Position numbers and translations under genes: made by a program. The notes beneath the pieces are model-generated. The model worked only from the letters and a program-made list of their open reading frames with translations. It did no database searches and was not told the origin of the DNA. Positions 35,342 to 44,420 of a stretch of DNA of 64,000 nt are shown one piece after another. Source of the stretch: Nocardia aurea (GTDB taxonomy: Bacteria > Actinomycetota > Actinomycetes > Mycobacteriales > Mycobacteriaceae); the NCBI RefSeq assembly GCF_003123685.1, contig NZ_QCYJ01000005.1, positions 620,001 to 684,000 on the forward strand, written 5' to 3'. How positions within the stretch are numbered: position 1 is the first letter of the stretch; every line of letters starts with the position of its first letter.

Positions 35342-35628
35342 ATCCATGAACCTGGTCAGGCGTCCCGCGCCAGTTGAGCGGTCGTTGGGTGAAGACCGCT
35401 CCAGTTTCGCCGCTGACACATATCCCCACCGGTGCACGTTCTGGCAGAGGTGTCGCGGCAATGCTCCGATCGCGGCTATGCGTCGCTGACGTGTATCGTC
35501 AGCCGGTTCACCACATCGTGAACCAACCTGATGCTGTTCCGGTGCGGTCGGGTTCGCTTCCCGCACCGGGGGATTGTGCAATTGCATGCCGACGCGAGCC
35601 CTTTGCGTCAGAAAGAGACCTCACACAC
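35342..35628 (+). other. Intergenic leader before the secreted glycine-rich protein
   Basis: The 287 bp hold no gene. The frame of the next gene is open through most of it, but the signal peptide at 35629 marks the true start. AAGAGA lies about 10 nt before that ATG. Confidence 0.4.
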
Positions 35629-36246
35629 ATGCACCTCATGAAGTTCGCGGTGGCCACCGTCATGACTGCCGCAGTCACGGTGACCGCCAGTGGATTCGCC
35701 CACGCCGACGTGCCCGCGGCACCGCAGGAGCGACCGTTCGCTCTTCGGGGCACCGACCACGGTGTCGCCTTCACCATTTCTCAGTCCTCCGATCTGAAGG
35801 AGGTCACGGTCAACCTGGACAGCGGACGATTCACCGCCACCGATACCGGGTACACCGTCTCCGACGCCACCGGTGCACGTATCGGCGAAATCCCCTTCCG
35901 GGCAGATACTTCCGACGGCACTGTCGAACTCTCCGCCACCGTCGACCGAACCGGCACCCACCTGACCGCCAAGCCCATCGGCGAATGGCTCTCCCAGCGT
36001 CAGGTCAACACCGAGATCGGGGCGGGCATCGGCGGTACCATCGGATTCGTTCTGGGGAGCTTCCTGGGCCTGTTCGGCCTGATCGGCATGGGCGTGCTCG
36101 CCATCATCACGATTCCGGTGGGAATGATCGCGGGCGGTCTCATCGGCGCCGGGATCGGCGGGGCGATCGGCAATTCCCTGCCCGCGTCCGACGAGCCCAA
36201 CATCTACAAGTACTACTGCGGCGGCCTGTACGAGCCTCCCTGCTGA
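35629..36246 (+). CDS. Secreted protein with beta-rich domain and glycine-zipper hairpin (family copy 1)
   Basis: The 205-residue protein has a signal peptide (MHLMKFAVATVMTAAVTVTA, cleaved after HADV or HAD). A beta-rich domain of about 90 residues follows (VTVNLDSGRFTATDTGYTVS, ARIGEIPFRADT), then a long Gly-rich hydrophobic segment (EIGAGIGGTIGFVLGSFLG and GGLIGAGIGGAIGN). It ends with two cysteines (YYCGG and EPPC). The same layout recurs at 36991 and 58947. I believe this is a nocardial family of unknown function (possibly DUF8020); the Gly-zipper suggests membrane insertion or oligomerisation. Confidence 0.75.
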   Translation: MHLMKFAVATVMTAAVTVTASGFAHADVPAAPQERPFALRGTDHGVAFTISQSSDLKEVTVNLDSGRFTATDTGYTVSDATGARIGEIPFRADTSDGTVELSATVDRTGTHLTAKPIGEWLSQRQVNTEIGAGIGGTIGFVLGSFLGLFGLIGMGVLAIITIPVGMIAGGLIGAGIGGAIGNSLPASDEPNIYKYYCGGLYEPPC

Positions 36247-36990
36247 CCGAACAACCGACACGGCACCGCCTGGGCAAAGCCCCACGGTGTCGAGCTCGGA
36301 TCACCCTGGATGCCCCGCGTCGGTCCATCTCTGAACTTCGTTGACTACGACCGGCGCGAAACGCCCGATTCTGTGCTGTGATCTCGCTCGAAAGACGCTC
36401 TTGCACAAGTGGTTTGTGGACAGCTAGCGTCGGTTCCGCGCCAGTAGTGTGCCTCACCCCCTTGCCATTGCTGGCGGTGCCGAGAGACCCCCGGATTGTC
36501 CAAGGACGCCGGGGGTTTCGTCGTATCTACCGCCTTCCGCTACTCCGATCCTGGAGGTCGATCATGAGTTACGGTGCCACCTGCCCATCTGGCTCGAAGT
36601 TCTGACCTCCGTGGTCGAGGTGGTCAATTCGATCCTCGGAGGTGCACCCTTGTGACCGTGCCCGGCATCCGCAGTCGCACTGGCAGGGCACTCGCTCGCG
36701 GTGTGTATCCAGCTCTGTGTCCTGTAGGTGCCGGTGCACTCGTCATGGCGCTCGAGCAAGCACGACATGCTGACATCGGCCCCGGTGCTGCTCGGCGACG
36801 ATGTCGATGGCGATACCGCCGATATCGACACCTTGTCGAGGAAGTGCGACATTCGCCAGCCGTCGCGCAGGACTTGTGCGACTGCTTCCCGTCGGCAGTA
36901 TTCGCGCGAGGGCGCAGTCGGCGAATGTGGCAGTCAATTGCGCTGTGAGACTGCTGAATTCATATTCGGCCAGCGATGGTTCGCCCGGTG
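36247..36990. other. 744-bp gap between convergent secreted-protein genes
   Basis: No convincing gene is seen. A short open frame ending at 36655 could encode a hydrophobic amphipathic tail (LEVLTSVVEVVNSILGG) but lacks a start with a ribosome site. Otherwise only the hairpin at 36487-36516 stands out. Confidence 0.4.
36487..36516 (+). terminator. Terminator-like hairpin
   Basis: ACCCCCGG (36487-36494) pairs with CCGGGGGT (36509-36516), followed by TTCG. It lies 240 nt after the nearest upstream stop, so it may end a long 3' region or an unrecognised short transcript. Confidence 0.6.
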
Positions 36991-37644
36991 TCACCCGCCG
37001 TAAGGACTCGTCCCCTGCTGGCATCGGAAGAACTTCGTCACCAGGTCGTCGGTGGGCGACATGCCCGGCATCGGAGCGGTCAACGCGACACTCATACCGA
37101 CGAGACCTCCGATGATGGCCACGACGAGCAGCCCTGGCATCAGCAGCGGGAACCCGACGATCGCTCCGATGGCCACTCCGATCGCCGTGCCCAGCGTGGC
37201 GTTCCAGCAGTACGCGCGCTGATCGGGGGTCAACGGTTCCTGGGCGATGTCGGCGTTCGTTTCGGTCGGAGCGGTGGAGGCTATCGTGACGGCGCGATTC
37301 GAATCGGCCGTCCGCGCCGTGAACGACACGACCCGATCGGCGACACGGAACGTCAACGGGACCTGCCCGATCAGTTCGCCGGACTGGTTGCTGATGTCCA
37401 GATGGCTGCCGTTGAGGGTGAAGGTCCCGCCGTTCAGCGCGACGTGGATCGCGGGTTCCCCCTCGGTCGAGGTCGACACGGTGTAGTCGACTCCGGAATC
37501 GACTCCGTGTGTCGGTTCCGTGGCCGCCGCACTGTATTCACTACCCGGCCGCAGATCGGCCGGAGTGCCGTTGGCGGTAGCTGTCACGATCGACGTGCTC
37601 GCCGCCGCGATGATCGCCGCAATGGCAAAACGCTTGAATCTCAC
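36991..37644 (-). CDS. Secreted protein with beta-rich domain and glycine-zipper hairpin (family copy 2)
   Basis: The 217-residue protein starts at a GTG with AAGGGA 8 nt upstream. It has a signal peptide (KRFAIAAIIAAASTSIVTAT), a beta-rich domain (HVALNGGTFTLNGSHLDIS, GELIGQVPLTF), and a Gly-rich hydrophobic hairpin (LGTAIGVAIGAIVGFPLL and VAIIGGLVGMSVAL), with cysteines in RAYCWN and FFRCQQG. The layout is the same as the proteins at 35629 and 58947, with only patchy identity. Its role is unknown. Confidence 0.72.
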   Translation of the reverse strand: MRFKRFAIAAIIAAASTSIVTATANGTPADLRPGSEYSAAATEPTHGVDSGVDYTVSTSTEGEPAIHVALNGGTFTLNGSHLDISNQSGELIGQVPLTFRVADRVVSFTARTADSNRAVTIASTAPTETNADIAQEPLTPDQRAYCWNATLGTAIGVAIGAIVGFPLLMPGLLVVAIIGGLVGMSVALTAPMPGMSPTDDLVTKFFRCQQGTSPYGG

Positions 37645-38150
37645 TGCAATATCCCTTGTTGTGTTCGGAGAGAACGAGAACGAACCGGCCATGCCGTGAG
37701 GCTGAGTGGCCGGTGCTGTGGGTAGTGAAGACCATGTCCCGCATGGCATATGAGAAGACCGTCGACAGAATGGGCGAACCGCTGAGACTGTCGGATGTGC
37801 TCTGATTTTCCTCCCCGGTGCGGCAGTCCCCGCTGCCCGCGCAGAACGGTATCACGCCGAAACACGCATTTGCCCGGTCTTCGCTCACCGCGTGACTTCG
37901 CGTTCATGTGGACAGGCTCGCCGACTTTTCAGGTTCGCGTCGCCGTCGGTCTCGACCCGAAAATCACCGACCCCCGGTACGTCGATGGTCAGCGCATCTC
38001 GGAACACGCTCACCCGCAACAGGTCGCACGGAGGAGAAACGACATGCGCGATCGGGTTCGATCCGCGCGGGGTCGGTCGTCGGTCACTGCATGCCGGTGA
38101 CCTGTGATCTGACGGCGGCGCAGCAGACGAACAGTTCCCGCCCTACGCGC
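37645..38150. other. Intergenic region upstream of the decayed hydrolase
   Basis: No intact gene. A strong ribosome site (GGAGGAGA) precedes an ATG at 38044 that opens only 18 codons; it may be the original start of the hydrolase whose remnants follow. Confidence 0.4.
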
Positions 38151-38570
38151 GCGGGCCGATCGATGTGGCACGATTCCGCGTGGCCGAGATCGGAAGTTGA
38201 CTACCGAGGCAACGTGTCGGTCGGTCGGATCCCCGATGTTCGGCGCGGCCGGAGCCGATATCTGGCCGTGCGCGTTCTGGCCCTCCGAACCGACAGAGCC
38301 CGCGTGCGGACCGATGGCAGGGGCCGTCGAACGTGCTGAGAGCGCAGAATCTCCGCGATCCGGCGACACCCTCTGTCGGGTGCCCGACGACTGCGGCAGG
38401 CGTTCGGTGACCGCGCCCGGATGGTGACGGCGGATAAGGGCGGGCACCTGGCTTATCTGTTCAAGGCGAACACCTGCTTGAACGGCACGGTCACCACGTT
38501 CCCGGCAACGGGGCAGCGGCCCGAAAACGACGTGGTCTGTGCCGCGGAGTCGGCCTCGTCGGGGCGGTGA
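38150..38570 (+). pseudogene. Frameshifted remnant of a secreted TAP-like alpha/beta hydrolase
   Basis: Four consecutive pieces of the C-terminal part of a tripeptidyl-aminopeptidase-like hydrolase can be read only by changing frame: WPRSEVDYRGN, then PMFGAAGADIWPCAFWPSEP, then NVLRAQNLRDPATP, then LSGARRLRQAFGDRARMVTA, GGHLAYLFKANTCLN and QRPENDVVCAAE. The last piece retains the catalytic-histidine motif GGH and ends at a TGA (38568-38570). Catalytic Ser and the N-terminus are absent, so the gene is dead, with frameshifts and a large internal deletion. Confidence 0.8.
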
Positions 38571-38823
38571 TCATGGTCCCGGGGAGTGGTTGCGGCGGGT
38601 ACTCGGGAGTATCCGAGTGACGGTCGTGACGAAAAGACTATTCACGCTGGGGCTCTAGCTGGGAGAATGGGGTGTATGGTTCGCCCTGGGGGCAGAGTGA
38701 TCCACACTCGTGTCACTCGGTGGACGTACCATGCGAAGGAAGCATCGGCCTTGGGCATATCCCGGCCGGTCAGGTGCGGACGCCACGTTCGGCTATTCGC
38801 CGCAGATCAAAGGAGGCTCGAGT
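38571..38823. other. Intergenic region before the small orphan gene
   Basis: No gene seen. The last bases contain the AAAGGAGG ribosome site of the 38824 gene. Confidence 0.4.
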
Positions 38824-38979
38824 ATGAGTCAAGAAGATGGGCATGTGCCCGGACTGTTCAGTCACGAGAACGTCGCCGAAGAGGTGTACACCCCGGCGGA
38901 CACCGTTATGCACTACCCCGTGTTCAGCGGGGCCGAGGATGGGTCTTTCCGGGCGCAGGCCGCTGACGGCGACGCCTAG
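38824..38979 (+). CDS. Small 51-residue protein with very strong Shine-Dalgarno, unknown
   Basis: ATG at 38824 follows AAAGGAGG with a 7-nt spacer, the strongest ribosome site in the neighbourhood. The acidic 51-residue product (MSQEDGHVPGLFSHENVAEE at its start, then YTPADTVMHYPVFSGAEDG) has no signal peptide, helix-turn-helix or membrane segment. Short acidic peptides of this kind can be precursors of ribosomally made modified peptides, but no modifying enzyme lies nearby. No family is recognised. Confidence 0.55.
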   Translation: MSQEDGHVPGLFSHENVAEEVYTPADTVMHYPVFSGAEDGSFRAQAADGDA

Positions 38980-39038
38980 GCAATCTCGAGCTCGACGGCG
39001 GGCGGTGGAACACCGCGGTCGCCGTCGGAGATCGGGTA

Positions 39039-39791
39039 TCAGGAGGATTCGGCATCGCGCGCACTCGGTTCGCGCGGTCCCGCATTGGTGAGCGCCCCAT
39101 CGCGAGGCGCTGGAGTACTCATCGCACTGGTTTTCCATCGGTAATTCGGGTACGTGTACGCGCCGAGGCAGATGATCACCCAGAGCGCGCCGATCGCCCA
39201 TCCCGCGAGGACGTCGGTCGGCCAGTGCACGCCGAGGTACACCCGGGAACTCCCCACCGCGACAATGAGAATCACGGCGGCGGCGATCGCCGCCACGCGT
39301 GTCACGGTGCGGTGCAACCGGGGAATGAGCGCCACGGCGATGATCGAGATCACGGCCATCGAGCCGAGGCTGTGCCCGGACGGGTAGGACAGACTCGACT
39401 CGAAGGCGAGTCGATCGGCGGTCGGCGGACGTGATCTGCCGACCAGTCGTTTGCCCGCGAAGGTGAGCACCGCCGCGCCGATTCCGGTCCCGGCGACCAG
39501 CGTGGCCTTGCGACGATGTCCGCGCCAGATCAGCGTCGCGCACACCAGCACGGTGATGATGGTCAGGGTGAGGGTGTCGCCGAGCGTGGTCACCACGCGG
39601 GCGAGGGCGGTCAGGGTATCGGTGCGATGCTCGACGACCCAGCCCGAGATCTCGGGATCGATGGCGGCCAGGCCGTCCCCGCGCAGGATATTGCCGGTCA
39701 GCACGGTGATGAACGCCGTGAGCAGTACCGCCACGGCCGCGAGCGCCGGGAACGCGCGCCCGGACCTGTCATTGTTCGGAATCGACGACAT
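39039..39791 (-). CDS. PAP2-family membrane phosphatase
   Basis: The 250-residue protein has about six membrane helices and the three phosphatidic-acid-phosphatase signature motifs: KRLVGRSRPP, SYPSGHS, and SRVYLGVHWPTD with the catalytic histidines. It dephosphorylates lipid or polyprenyl (pyro)phosphates, for example undecaprenyl- or decaprenyl-pyrophosphate, at the membrane. The start is uncertain: ATG at 39791 (used) or at 39869, which would add 26 residues. Confidence 0.87.
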   Translation of the reverse strand: MSSIPNNDRSGRAFPALAAVAVLLTAFITVLTGNILRGDGLAAIDPEISGWVVEHRTDTLTALARVVTTLGDTLTLTIITVLVCATLIWRGHRRKATLVAGTGIGAAVLTFAGKRLVGRSRPPTADRLAFESSLSYPSGHSLGSMAVISIIAVALIPRLHRTVTRVAAIAAAVILIVAVGSSRVYLGVHWPTDVLAGWAIGALWVIICLGAYTYPNYRWKTSAMSTPAPRDGALTNAGPREPSARDAESS

Positions 39792-40144
39792 CTGTTCCAG
39801 CGTCCCTCCCGATGCTGAGAAATTGCTGTGGAGTGGGTGGGCTGGTGCGTCGGTATCGCCGGTCTCCATGGTCAGGGCGTACCCGGTGATCGACGATGTA
39901 AATCGGCGATGCTGCGAAGACGCGGGCGGAGGCTCGGAGAGCGGGCGGCGCTGATGTGCGGTTCGATCCGGTCGGCGCGGCTGCCTATTCGTGGCCGAGT
40001 GGCGGTCCTCGGGTGTGTCGAATCGTATTCCACCCGGGGTGGGATCTCGGGGGCGATGAGGGGGTGCTCCCGGCGTCTGCGTGCGTCGACGGGGCGAAGT
40101 CGCGAGTTTGCACGTGTGGTCGAACGGTCGAGCCGAGCGACCGC
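39792..40144. other. Intergenic region upstream of dcd
   Basis: No recognisable gene in about 350 bp between the divergent PAP2 and dcd genes; the dcd reading frame is open upstream but its composition is not protein-like. Confidence 0.4.
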
Positions 40145-40150
40145 TACTCT
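40145..40150 (+). promoter_or_regulatory. -10 element of a leaderless dcd promoter
   Basis: TACTCT lies 6 nt before the GTG of dcd, with no ribosome site between. This matches the TANNNT spacing of leaderless actinobacterial transcripts. Confidence 0.55.
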
Positions 40151-40156
40151 CGTCGC

Positions 40157-40756
40157 GTGCTGCTTTCCGATCGTGACATCCGTGCGGAGATCGCCGCTGG
40201 GCGTCTCGGCGTCGAACCGCTGCTGGAGAATCTGATCCAGCCGTCGAGTATCGATGTGCGCCTCGATCGGCTTTTCCGGGTCTTCGACAATTCCCGGTAC
40301 ACCCATATCGATCCGGCGCAGCGCCAGGACGAGCTGACCAGTCTGGTCGAACCCTCAGAGGGTGAGCCGTTCGTGCTGCATCCGGGCGAGTTCGTGCTCG
40401 GCTCGACCCTGGAGATCTGTTCGCTGCCCGACGATCTGGCCGGACGGCTGGAGGGCAAGTCGAGTCTGGGCAGGCTCGGCCTGCTGACGCATTCCACCGC
40501 GGGCTTCATCGATCCCGGGTTCAGCGGTCACATCACGCTGGAATTGTCGAATGTGGCGAATCTGCCGATCACGCTGTGGCCGGGGATGAAGATCGGCCAG
40601 CTCTGCCTGATCCGGTTGACCAGTCCGGCCGAGCATCCCTACGGCAGCGCGGCTGCGGGCTCGAAGTATCAGGGGCAGCGCGGGCCCACGCCGTCGCGGT
40701 CCTACATGAACTTTCCGCTGTCCGACGAGGTCGTGCAGACGGTCGAATCGCGCTGA
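40157..40756 (+). CDS. dcd: dCTP deaminase (bifunctional, dUMP-forming)
   Basis: The 199-residue trimeric enzyme converts dCTP to dUMP via dUTP, feeding thymidylate synthesis. Strong landmarks are [61 protein letters not shown] and [16 protein letters not shown]. It is nearly the length of M. tuberculosis Dcd (Rv0321), a bifunctional Dcd-Dut, with a slightly longer C-terminus. The GTG is the only start that fits the conserved N-terminus. Confidence 0.96.
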   Translation: MLLSDRDIRAEIAAGRLGVEPLLENLIQPSSIDVRLDRLFRVFDNSRYTHIDPAQRQDELTSLVEPSEGEPFVLHPGEFVLGSTLEICSLPDDLAGRLEGKSSLGRLGLLTHSTAGFIDPGFSGHITLELSNVANLPITLWPGMKIGQLCLIRLTSPAEHPYGSAAAGSKYQGQRGPTPSRSYMNFPLSDEVVQTVESR

Positions 40757-40920
40757 GGGTCGCGCTCGTCACCCCGTGTGATCGAGAGTCGTGTCCGAGA
40801 TGATCGCCTGCCCGCGAGTCCGCTTGCCGCGCAGGATCACCCGACCGATCGCGCCCCGTCGACCCGGAGAGGCGCAATCGGCCGTGTGACGTGCCGGACA
40901 TTGCGGGGACCGATGACGCG

Positions 40921-41370
40921 TCAGTCCCCGCTGCCCGCTCCCACCGCCATCGCCGCCGTGAGGACGGCGGAGAGCGGCGGGAGCGTGCCGCCGCGGCCGG
41001 GCGGACTGACCCAGGAGCACCCTTCCCGGGTCAGCCGGCCGAGGCCGGTCGGCAACATCACGGCACTGCCTATGGCGGGTATGCCGATATCCAGCCGGTC
41101 CAGTACCTCCAATACCTGCGCACCCGGACGCGAATCCGGGTGCGCCAGGAAGCTCCATCGGATCTGCCTGGCCAGCACAGGGCCCCTCGTCCCCTGCTGT
41201 TCCAGTGCCGCCCTGACCTTTTCGGCTCGTGCGGTCGGTAGATGAACGGCGCAGACTCGGCCGCTGACGGGTAGCATCACGAAACCTCCACGTTCGGTCA
41301 CCGGTAGCCCGAATTCGTCTCGGTAGAAGGCCACCCAATCGTCGACTGTCATGAGTCTGTCCATGTTCAC
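40921..41370 (-). CDS. Uncharacterised actinobacterial protein, divergent partner of the XRE/TPR regulator
   Basis: The 149-residue soluble protein opens MTVDDWVAFYRDEFGLPV and contains GRVCAVHLP and GCSWVSPP. It resembles small actinobacterial proteins annotated as primase/polymerase-like N-terminal domains, but no catalytic motif is visible, so I leave it unassigned. The GTG at 41370 has AAGGAG 6 nt upstream. It is divergent from an HTH-TPR regulator, an arrangement common in Streptomyces and Nocardia. Confidence 0.65.
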   Translation of the reverse strand: MNMDRLMTVDDWVAFYRDEFGLPVTERGGFVMLPVSGRVCAVHLPTARAEKVRAALEQQGTRGPVLARQIRWSFLAHPDSRPGAQVLEVLDRLDIGIPAIGSAVMLPTGLGRLTREGCSWVSPPGRGGTLPPLSAVLTAAMAVGAGSGD

Positions 41371-41594
41371 GGCCAACTCCTTGCCTCCTGCCTCACAAGG
41401 GTCGCGCGTGAGAGCGTGACACGGTGTCGCCCGCACGCCCGCTTTCTGCTGCCATTCCACTGCCTCTCGCGCGAGCCGGTGCGACGCCGCGCGCACTGCA
41501 CAGGCCAGTGCATATAGCAACACCGAATTATCTGTGGCCGTAACCACAATCGGCTCGTACCCTGGGATGAGGAGATCGTCGGAAGGGGTGACAC

Positions 41595-42989
41595 GTGGTC
41601 CGGCAATGGTCAGGAAGAGAGACCCGTGCCCTTCGCGATGCCAAGCGGATGAGTATCAGGGAGTTCGCGGCGCACCTGGGGGTTCACGAACGTCTGGTGT
41701 CGAAATGGGAGGCGGGTGGCGTCCGGGTGCACCCGCGCCCGATCAACCAGGCCGCGTTGGACACCTCCCTGGCCAGGTCCGACGATGTTGTGCGTGCACG
41801 TTTCGCGGCGCTGATCGAACAGCAGTCGACCGATCGGACGGCCGCCCCCGGAGCCGATACGCGTCCCGCTTCCGGGACGCACGCCAATTATTCGAGCGAA
41901 GCGGATCTCTTGGCTCTCATCGACGCCGGTGCGATGAGAGGCGATGCGTTAGCCGCGATTTCGGAGAGGGATCTGATCATGGCCGCTGCCCACGAGGCAA
42001 GCGATCACGCCGGGCGGGCCGAGAGCACCAACGTGGGTGCCACCACATTGGACCAACTCGACGCCGACGTCATGCGCATCGCGAACGATTACGTGAGCAT
42101 TCCCCCCGTTCCGATGATGGTGGAGATGCTGCGGGTGCGCCGCCGGGTGTACCGGCTGCTGGAAGGGCATCAGCGCCCCGCCGACACCAGTCATCTGTAT
42201 CTGCTCGCGGGCACGCTGTCCGGGTTGCTCGCCAACGCGAGTACCGACCTCGGCTATTACGACGCCGCGGGGGAGCAGGCGCGCGCCGCCTGGGCGTATG
42301 CCGAACTCTGCGGTCACAACGGGCTGCGCGCGTGGACCAGGGGAATGCACGCGCTCATCGAGTACTGGTCCGAGCGGCCGCGGCGCGCGGTGCTGCTCGC
42401 GCAGAGCGGGCAGGAGTTCGCCGAATCGGCGACCGCGAAGGTCCGGCTGCACAATATCGAGGCCAGGATCTGGTCCAAGATCGGCAGCGCGAGCGATACC
42501 GAGCGCTGTGTCAGGGCCGCCGACGACGCGCGCGAGATCGGCGAGGTCGACGACTTGCACGACGCGATCGGCGGGGTCTTCGGTTTCAACGACGCGAAGG
42601 CCCAGTACTACGCGGGCGCGACCTATATCCATCTCGGCTTGGCCGAACCCGCGCTGGCCGCGACCGGTCGCGCCATCGATCTCTACGCCAACGGGCCGTC
42701 CGAGCAGCGCTCCTACGGCGCGGAATCGCTGGCCCGGGTCGACTGCGCCGCCGCCCACCTGATCAACGGCAGTCTCGACGGAGCTTCGGCGGCGTTGCAT
42801 CCGGTGCTCGGTCTCGACGAGGACAAACGCATCGCCCAGCTGGAGGAACGGCTCATCGGCGTGCGCCGCCGGATCGCGGCCCCCGCTTTCCGCGATGCGA
42901 GCGAAGCGCGTTTCCTCGACGAGCGCATCGAGGAATTCTGCGGGTCGACCGCCGCCAAGGGCATCCCACCGGGTAATTCCCCGGCGTGA
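41595..42989 (+). CDS. XRE-family regulator with TPR-like C-terminus
   Basis: The 464-residue protein has an N-terminal helix-turn-helix (SIREFAAHLGVHERLVSKWE, about 20-39), a flexible linker, and a long helical TPR-like region (about 150-440: GEQARAAWAYAEL, AGATYIHLGLAEPALAATGR). Such proteins control development or secondary metabolism, often sensing a peptide or small-molecule signal through the TPR part. GTG start with GGAAGGGG upstream. Confidence 0.83.
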   Translation: MVRQWSGRETRALRDAKRMSIREFAAHLGVHERLVSKWEAGGVRVHPRPINQAALDTSLARSDDVVRARFAALIEQQSTDRTAAPGADTRPASGTHANYSSEADLLALIDAGAMRGDALAAISERDLIMAAAHEASDHAGRAESTNVGATTLDQLDADVMRIANDYVSIPPVPMMVEMLRVRRRVYRLLEGHQRPADTSHLYLLAGTLSGLLANASTDLGYYDAAGEQARAAWAYAELCGHNGLRAWTRGMHALIEYWSERPRRAVLLAQSGQEFAESATAKVRLHNIEARIWSKIGSASDTERCVRAADDAREIGEVDDLHDAIGGVFGFNDAKAQYYAGATYIHLGLAEPALAATGRAIDLYANGPSEQRSYGAESLARVDCAAAHLINGSLDGASAALHPVLGLDEDKRIAQLEERLIGVRRRIAAPAFRDASEARFLDERIEEFCGSTAAKGIPPGNSPA

Positions 42990-43041
42990 ACCCGCCGCAC
43001 CCCCGTGCGCGTGCGAAAACACAGTTGCGGGGGATGGCACC

Positions 43042-44295
43042 ATGGGACGGGTGAGCCCGAGTCATCAACCGCAGCGTCCGCGTGTTCTGGAGCAGTCCAC
43101 GAAGCTCCAGAACGTCGTCTACGAGATCCGTGGACCGGTACACGCGCACGCGGCACGGCTCGAGGCCGAGGGACATCGCATCCTGAAGCTGAATATCGGC
43201 AACCCCGCCCCGTTCGGCTTCGACGCCCCCGACGTGATCATGCGCGACATCATCGCCGCGCTCCCGGTCGCCCAGGGGTATTCCGAATCCAAGGGCATCC
43301 TGTCCGCGCGGCGCGCGATCGTCACCCGCTACGAGCTGGTGCCAGGCTTCCCCGTGCTCGACGTGGACAGCGTGTACCTGGGCAACGGCGTGTCCGAGTT
43401 GATCACCATCACCATGCAGGCCCTGCTCGACAACGGTGACGAGGTGCTCATCCCGGCGCCGGACTACCCGCTGTGGACGGCGATGACCAGTCTGGCAGGC
43501 GGCACGGCGGTGCACTACCTGTGCGACGAGTCCAGTGGCTGGCAGCCCGATATCGCCGATATCGAATCGAAGATCACCGACAAGACCAAGGCCCTGCTGG
43601 TCATCAATCCGAACAATCCCACCGGCGCGGTCTACTCCGCCGAGATCCTGCAACAGCTCGCCGACGTCGCGCGCAGACATCAGCTGTTGCTGCTCGCCGA
43701 CGAGATCTACGACAAGATCCTCTACGACGACGCGAAACATATCTCGCTGGCGACCATGGCCCCGGACCTGCTGTGCCTGACCTTCAACGGCCTGTCCAAG
43801 GCCTACCGGGTGGCGGGGTACCGGTCGGGATGGTTGGCGATCACCGGTCCGAAGGAGCACGCGGCCGGATTCCTGGAGGGCATCGACCTGCTCGCCTCCT
43901 CCCGCCTCTGTCCGAATGTGCCCGCGCAGCACGCGATTCAGGTCGCCCTCGGTGGACATCAGAGCATCGAGGATCTGATCCTGCCCGGTGGCCGTCTGCT
44001 CGAGCAGCGCGACGTGGCGTGGGAGCGGCTGAACATGATCCCGGGCGTCTCGTGTGTGAAGCCCAAGGGCGCGCTCTACGCGTTCCCCAGGCTGGATCCG
44101 AATGTGTATGAGATCCACGACGATTCGAAGCTGATCCTGGATCTGCTGTTGCAGGAGAAGATCCTGATGGTGCAGGGCACCGGGTTCAACTGGCCCGACC
44201 ACGATCATCTGCGCATCGTCACGTTGCCGTGGGCGCGGGATCTCGCGGTCGCCATCGAGCGTTTCGGCAACTTCCTCGCCAGCTACCGGCAGTAG
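43042..44295 (+). CDS. aspC: Pyridoxal-phosphate aminotransferase (AspC/alanine transaminase type)
   Basis: The 417-residue fold-type I aminotransferase transfers amino groups between amino acids and 2-oxo acids. It shows NPNNPTGAVYS, LLLADEIYDKILYD, the PLP lysine in LSKAYRVAGYRSGW, and PWARD near the C-terminus. It corresponds to Rv0337c. The ATG has GGGGGAT 7 nt upstream. In M. tuberculosis it neighbours Rv0338c (etfD); here etfD is about 11 kb away. Confidence 0.92.
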   Translation: MGRVSPSHQPQRPRVLEQSTKLQNVVYEIRGPVHAHAARLEAEGHRILKLNIGNPAPFGFDAPDVIMRDIIAALPVAQGYSESKGILSARRAIVTRYELVPGFPVLDVDSVYLGNGVSELITITMQALLDNGDEVLIPAPDYPLWTAMTSLAGGTAVHYLCDESSGWQPDIADIESKITDKTKALLVINPNNPTGAVYSAEILQQLADVARRHQLLLLADEIYDKILYDDAKHISLATMAPDLLCLTFNGLSKAYRVAGYRSGWLAITGPKEHAAGFLEGIDLLASSRLCPNVPAQHAIQVALGGHQSIEDLILPGGRLLEQRDVAWERLNMIPGVSCVKPKGALYAFPRLDPNVYEIHDDSKLILDLLLQEKILMVQGTGFNWPDHDHLRIVTLPWARDLAVAIERFGNFLASYRQ

Positions 44296-44409
44296 TCGCT
44301 AGCGCCTTCCTGACAGGTAAATCGCCCTGCTTCCAGGGCTGAAACAGACCTAATGTTGGGATAGTGGCGAGTTTTGAAGATGGACTAGCGCAAAACTTCA
44401 GCTTTTGTG
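44296..44409 (+). promoter_or_regulatory. Control region of the 6C-like RNA with a 7-bp dyad
   Basis: AGTTTTG (44370-44376) and CAAAACT (44391-44397) form an inverted repeat just upstream of the TACAGT -10 element (44410-44415) of the RNA, a natural place for an operator. Confidence 0.45.
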
Positions 44410-44420
44410 TACAGTAGCTC

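Noticed and set aside
36449..36655. Short open frame ending in an amphipathic hydrophobic peptide (LEVLTSVVEVVNSILGG)
   Set aside because: No start codon with a ribosome site near the hydrophobic part; composition upstream is not protein-like. Kept only as a remark.
32133..39000. Possible genomic island integrated at tRNA-Gly
   Set aside because: No integrase, no transposase and no repeat of the tRNA 3' end were found, and the accessory genes lie on the 5' side of the tRNA, not the usual integration side.
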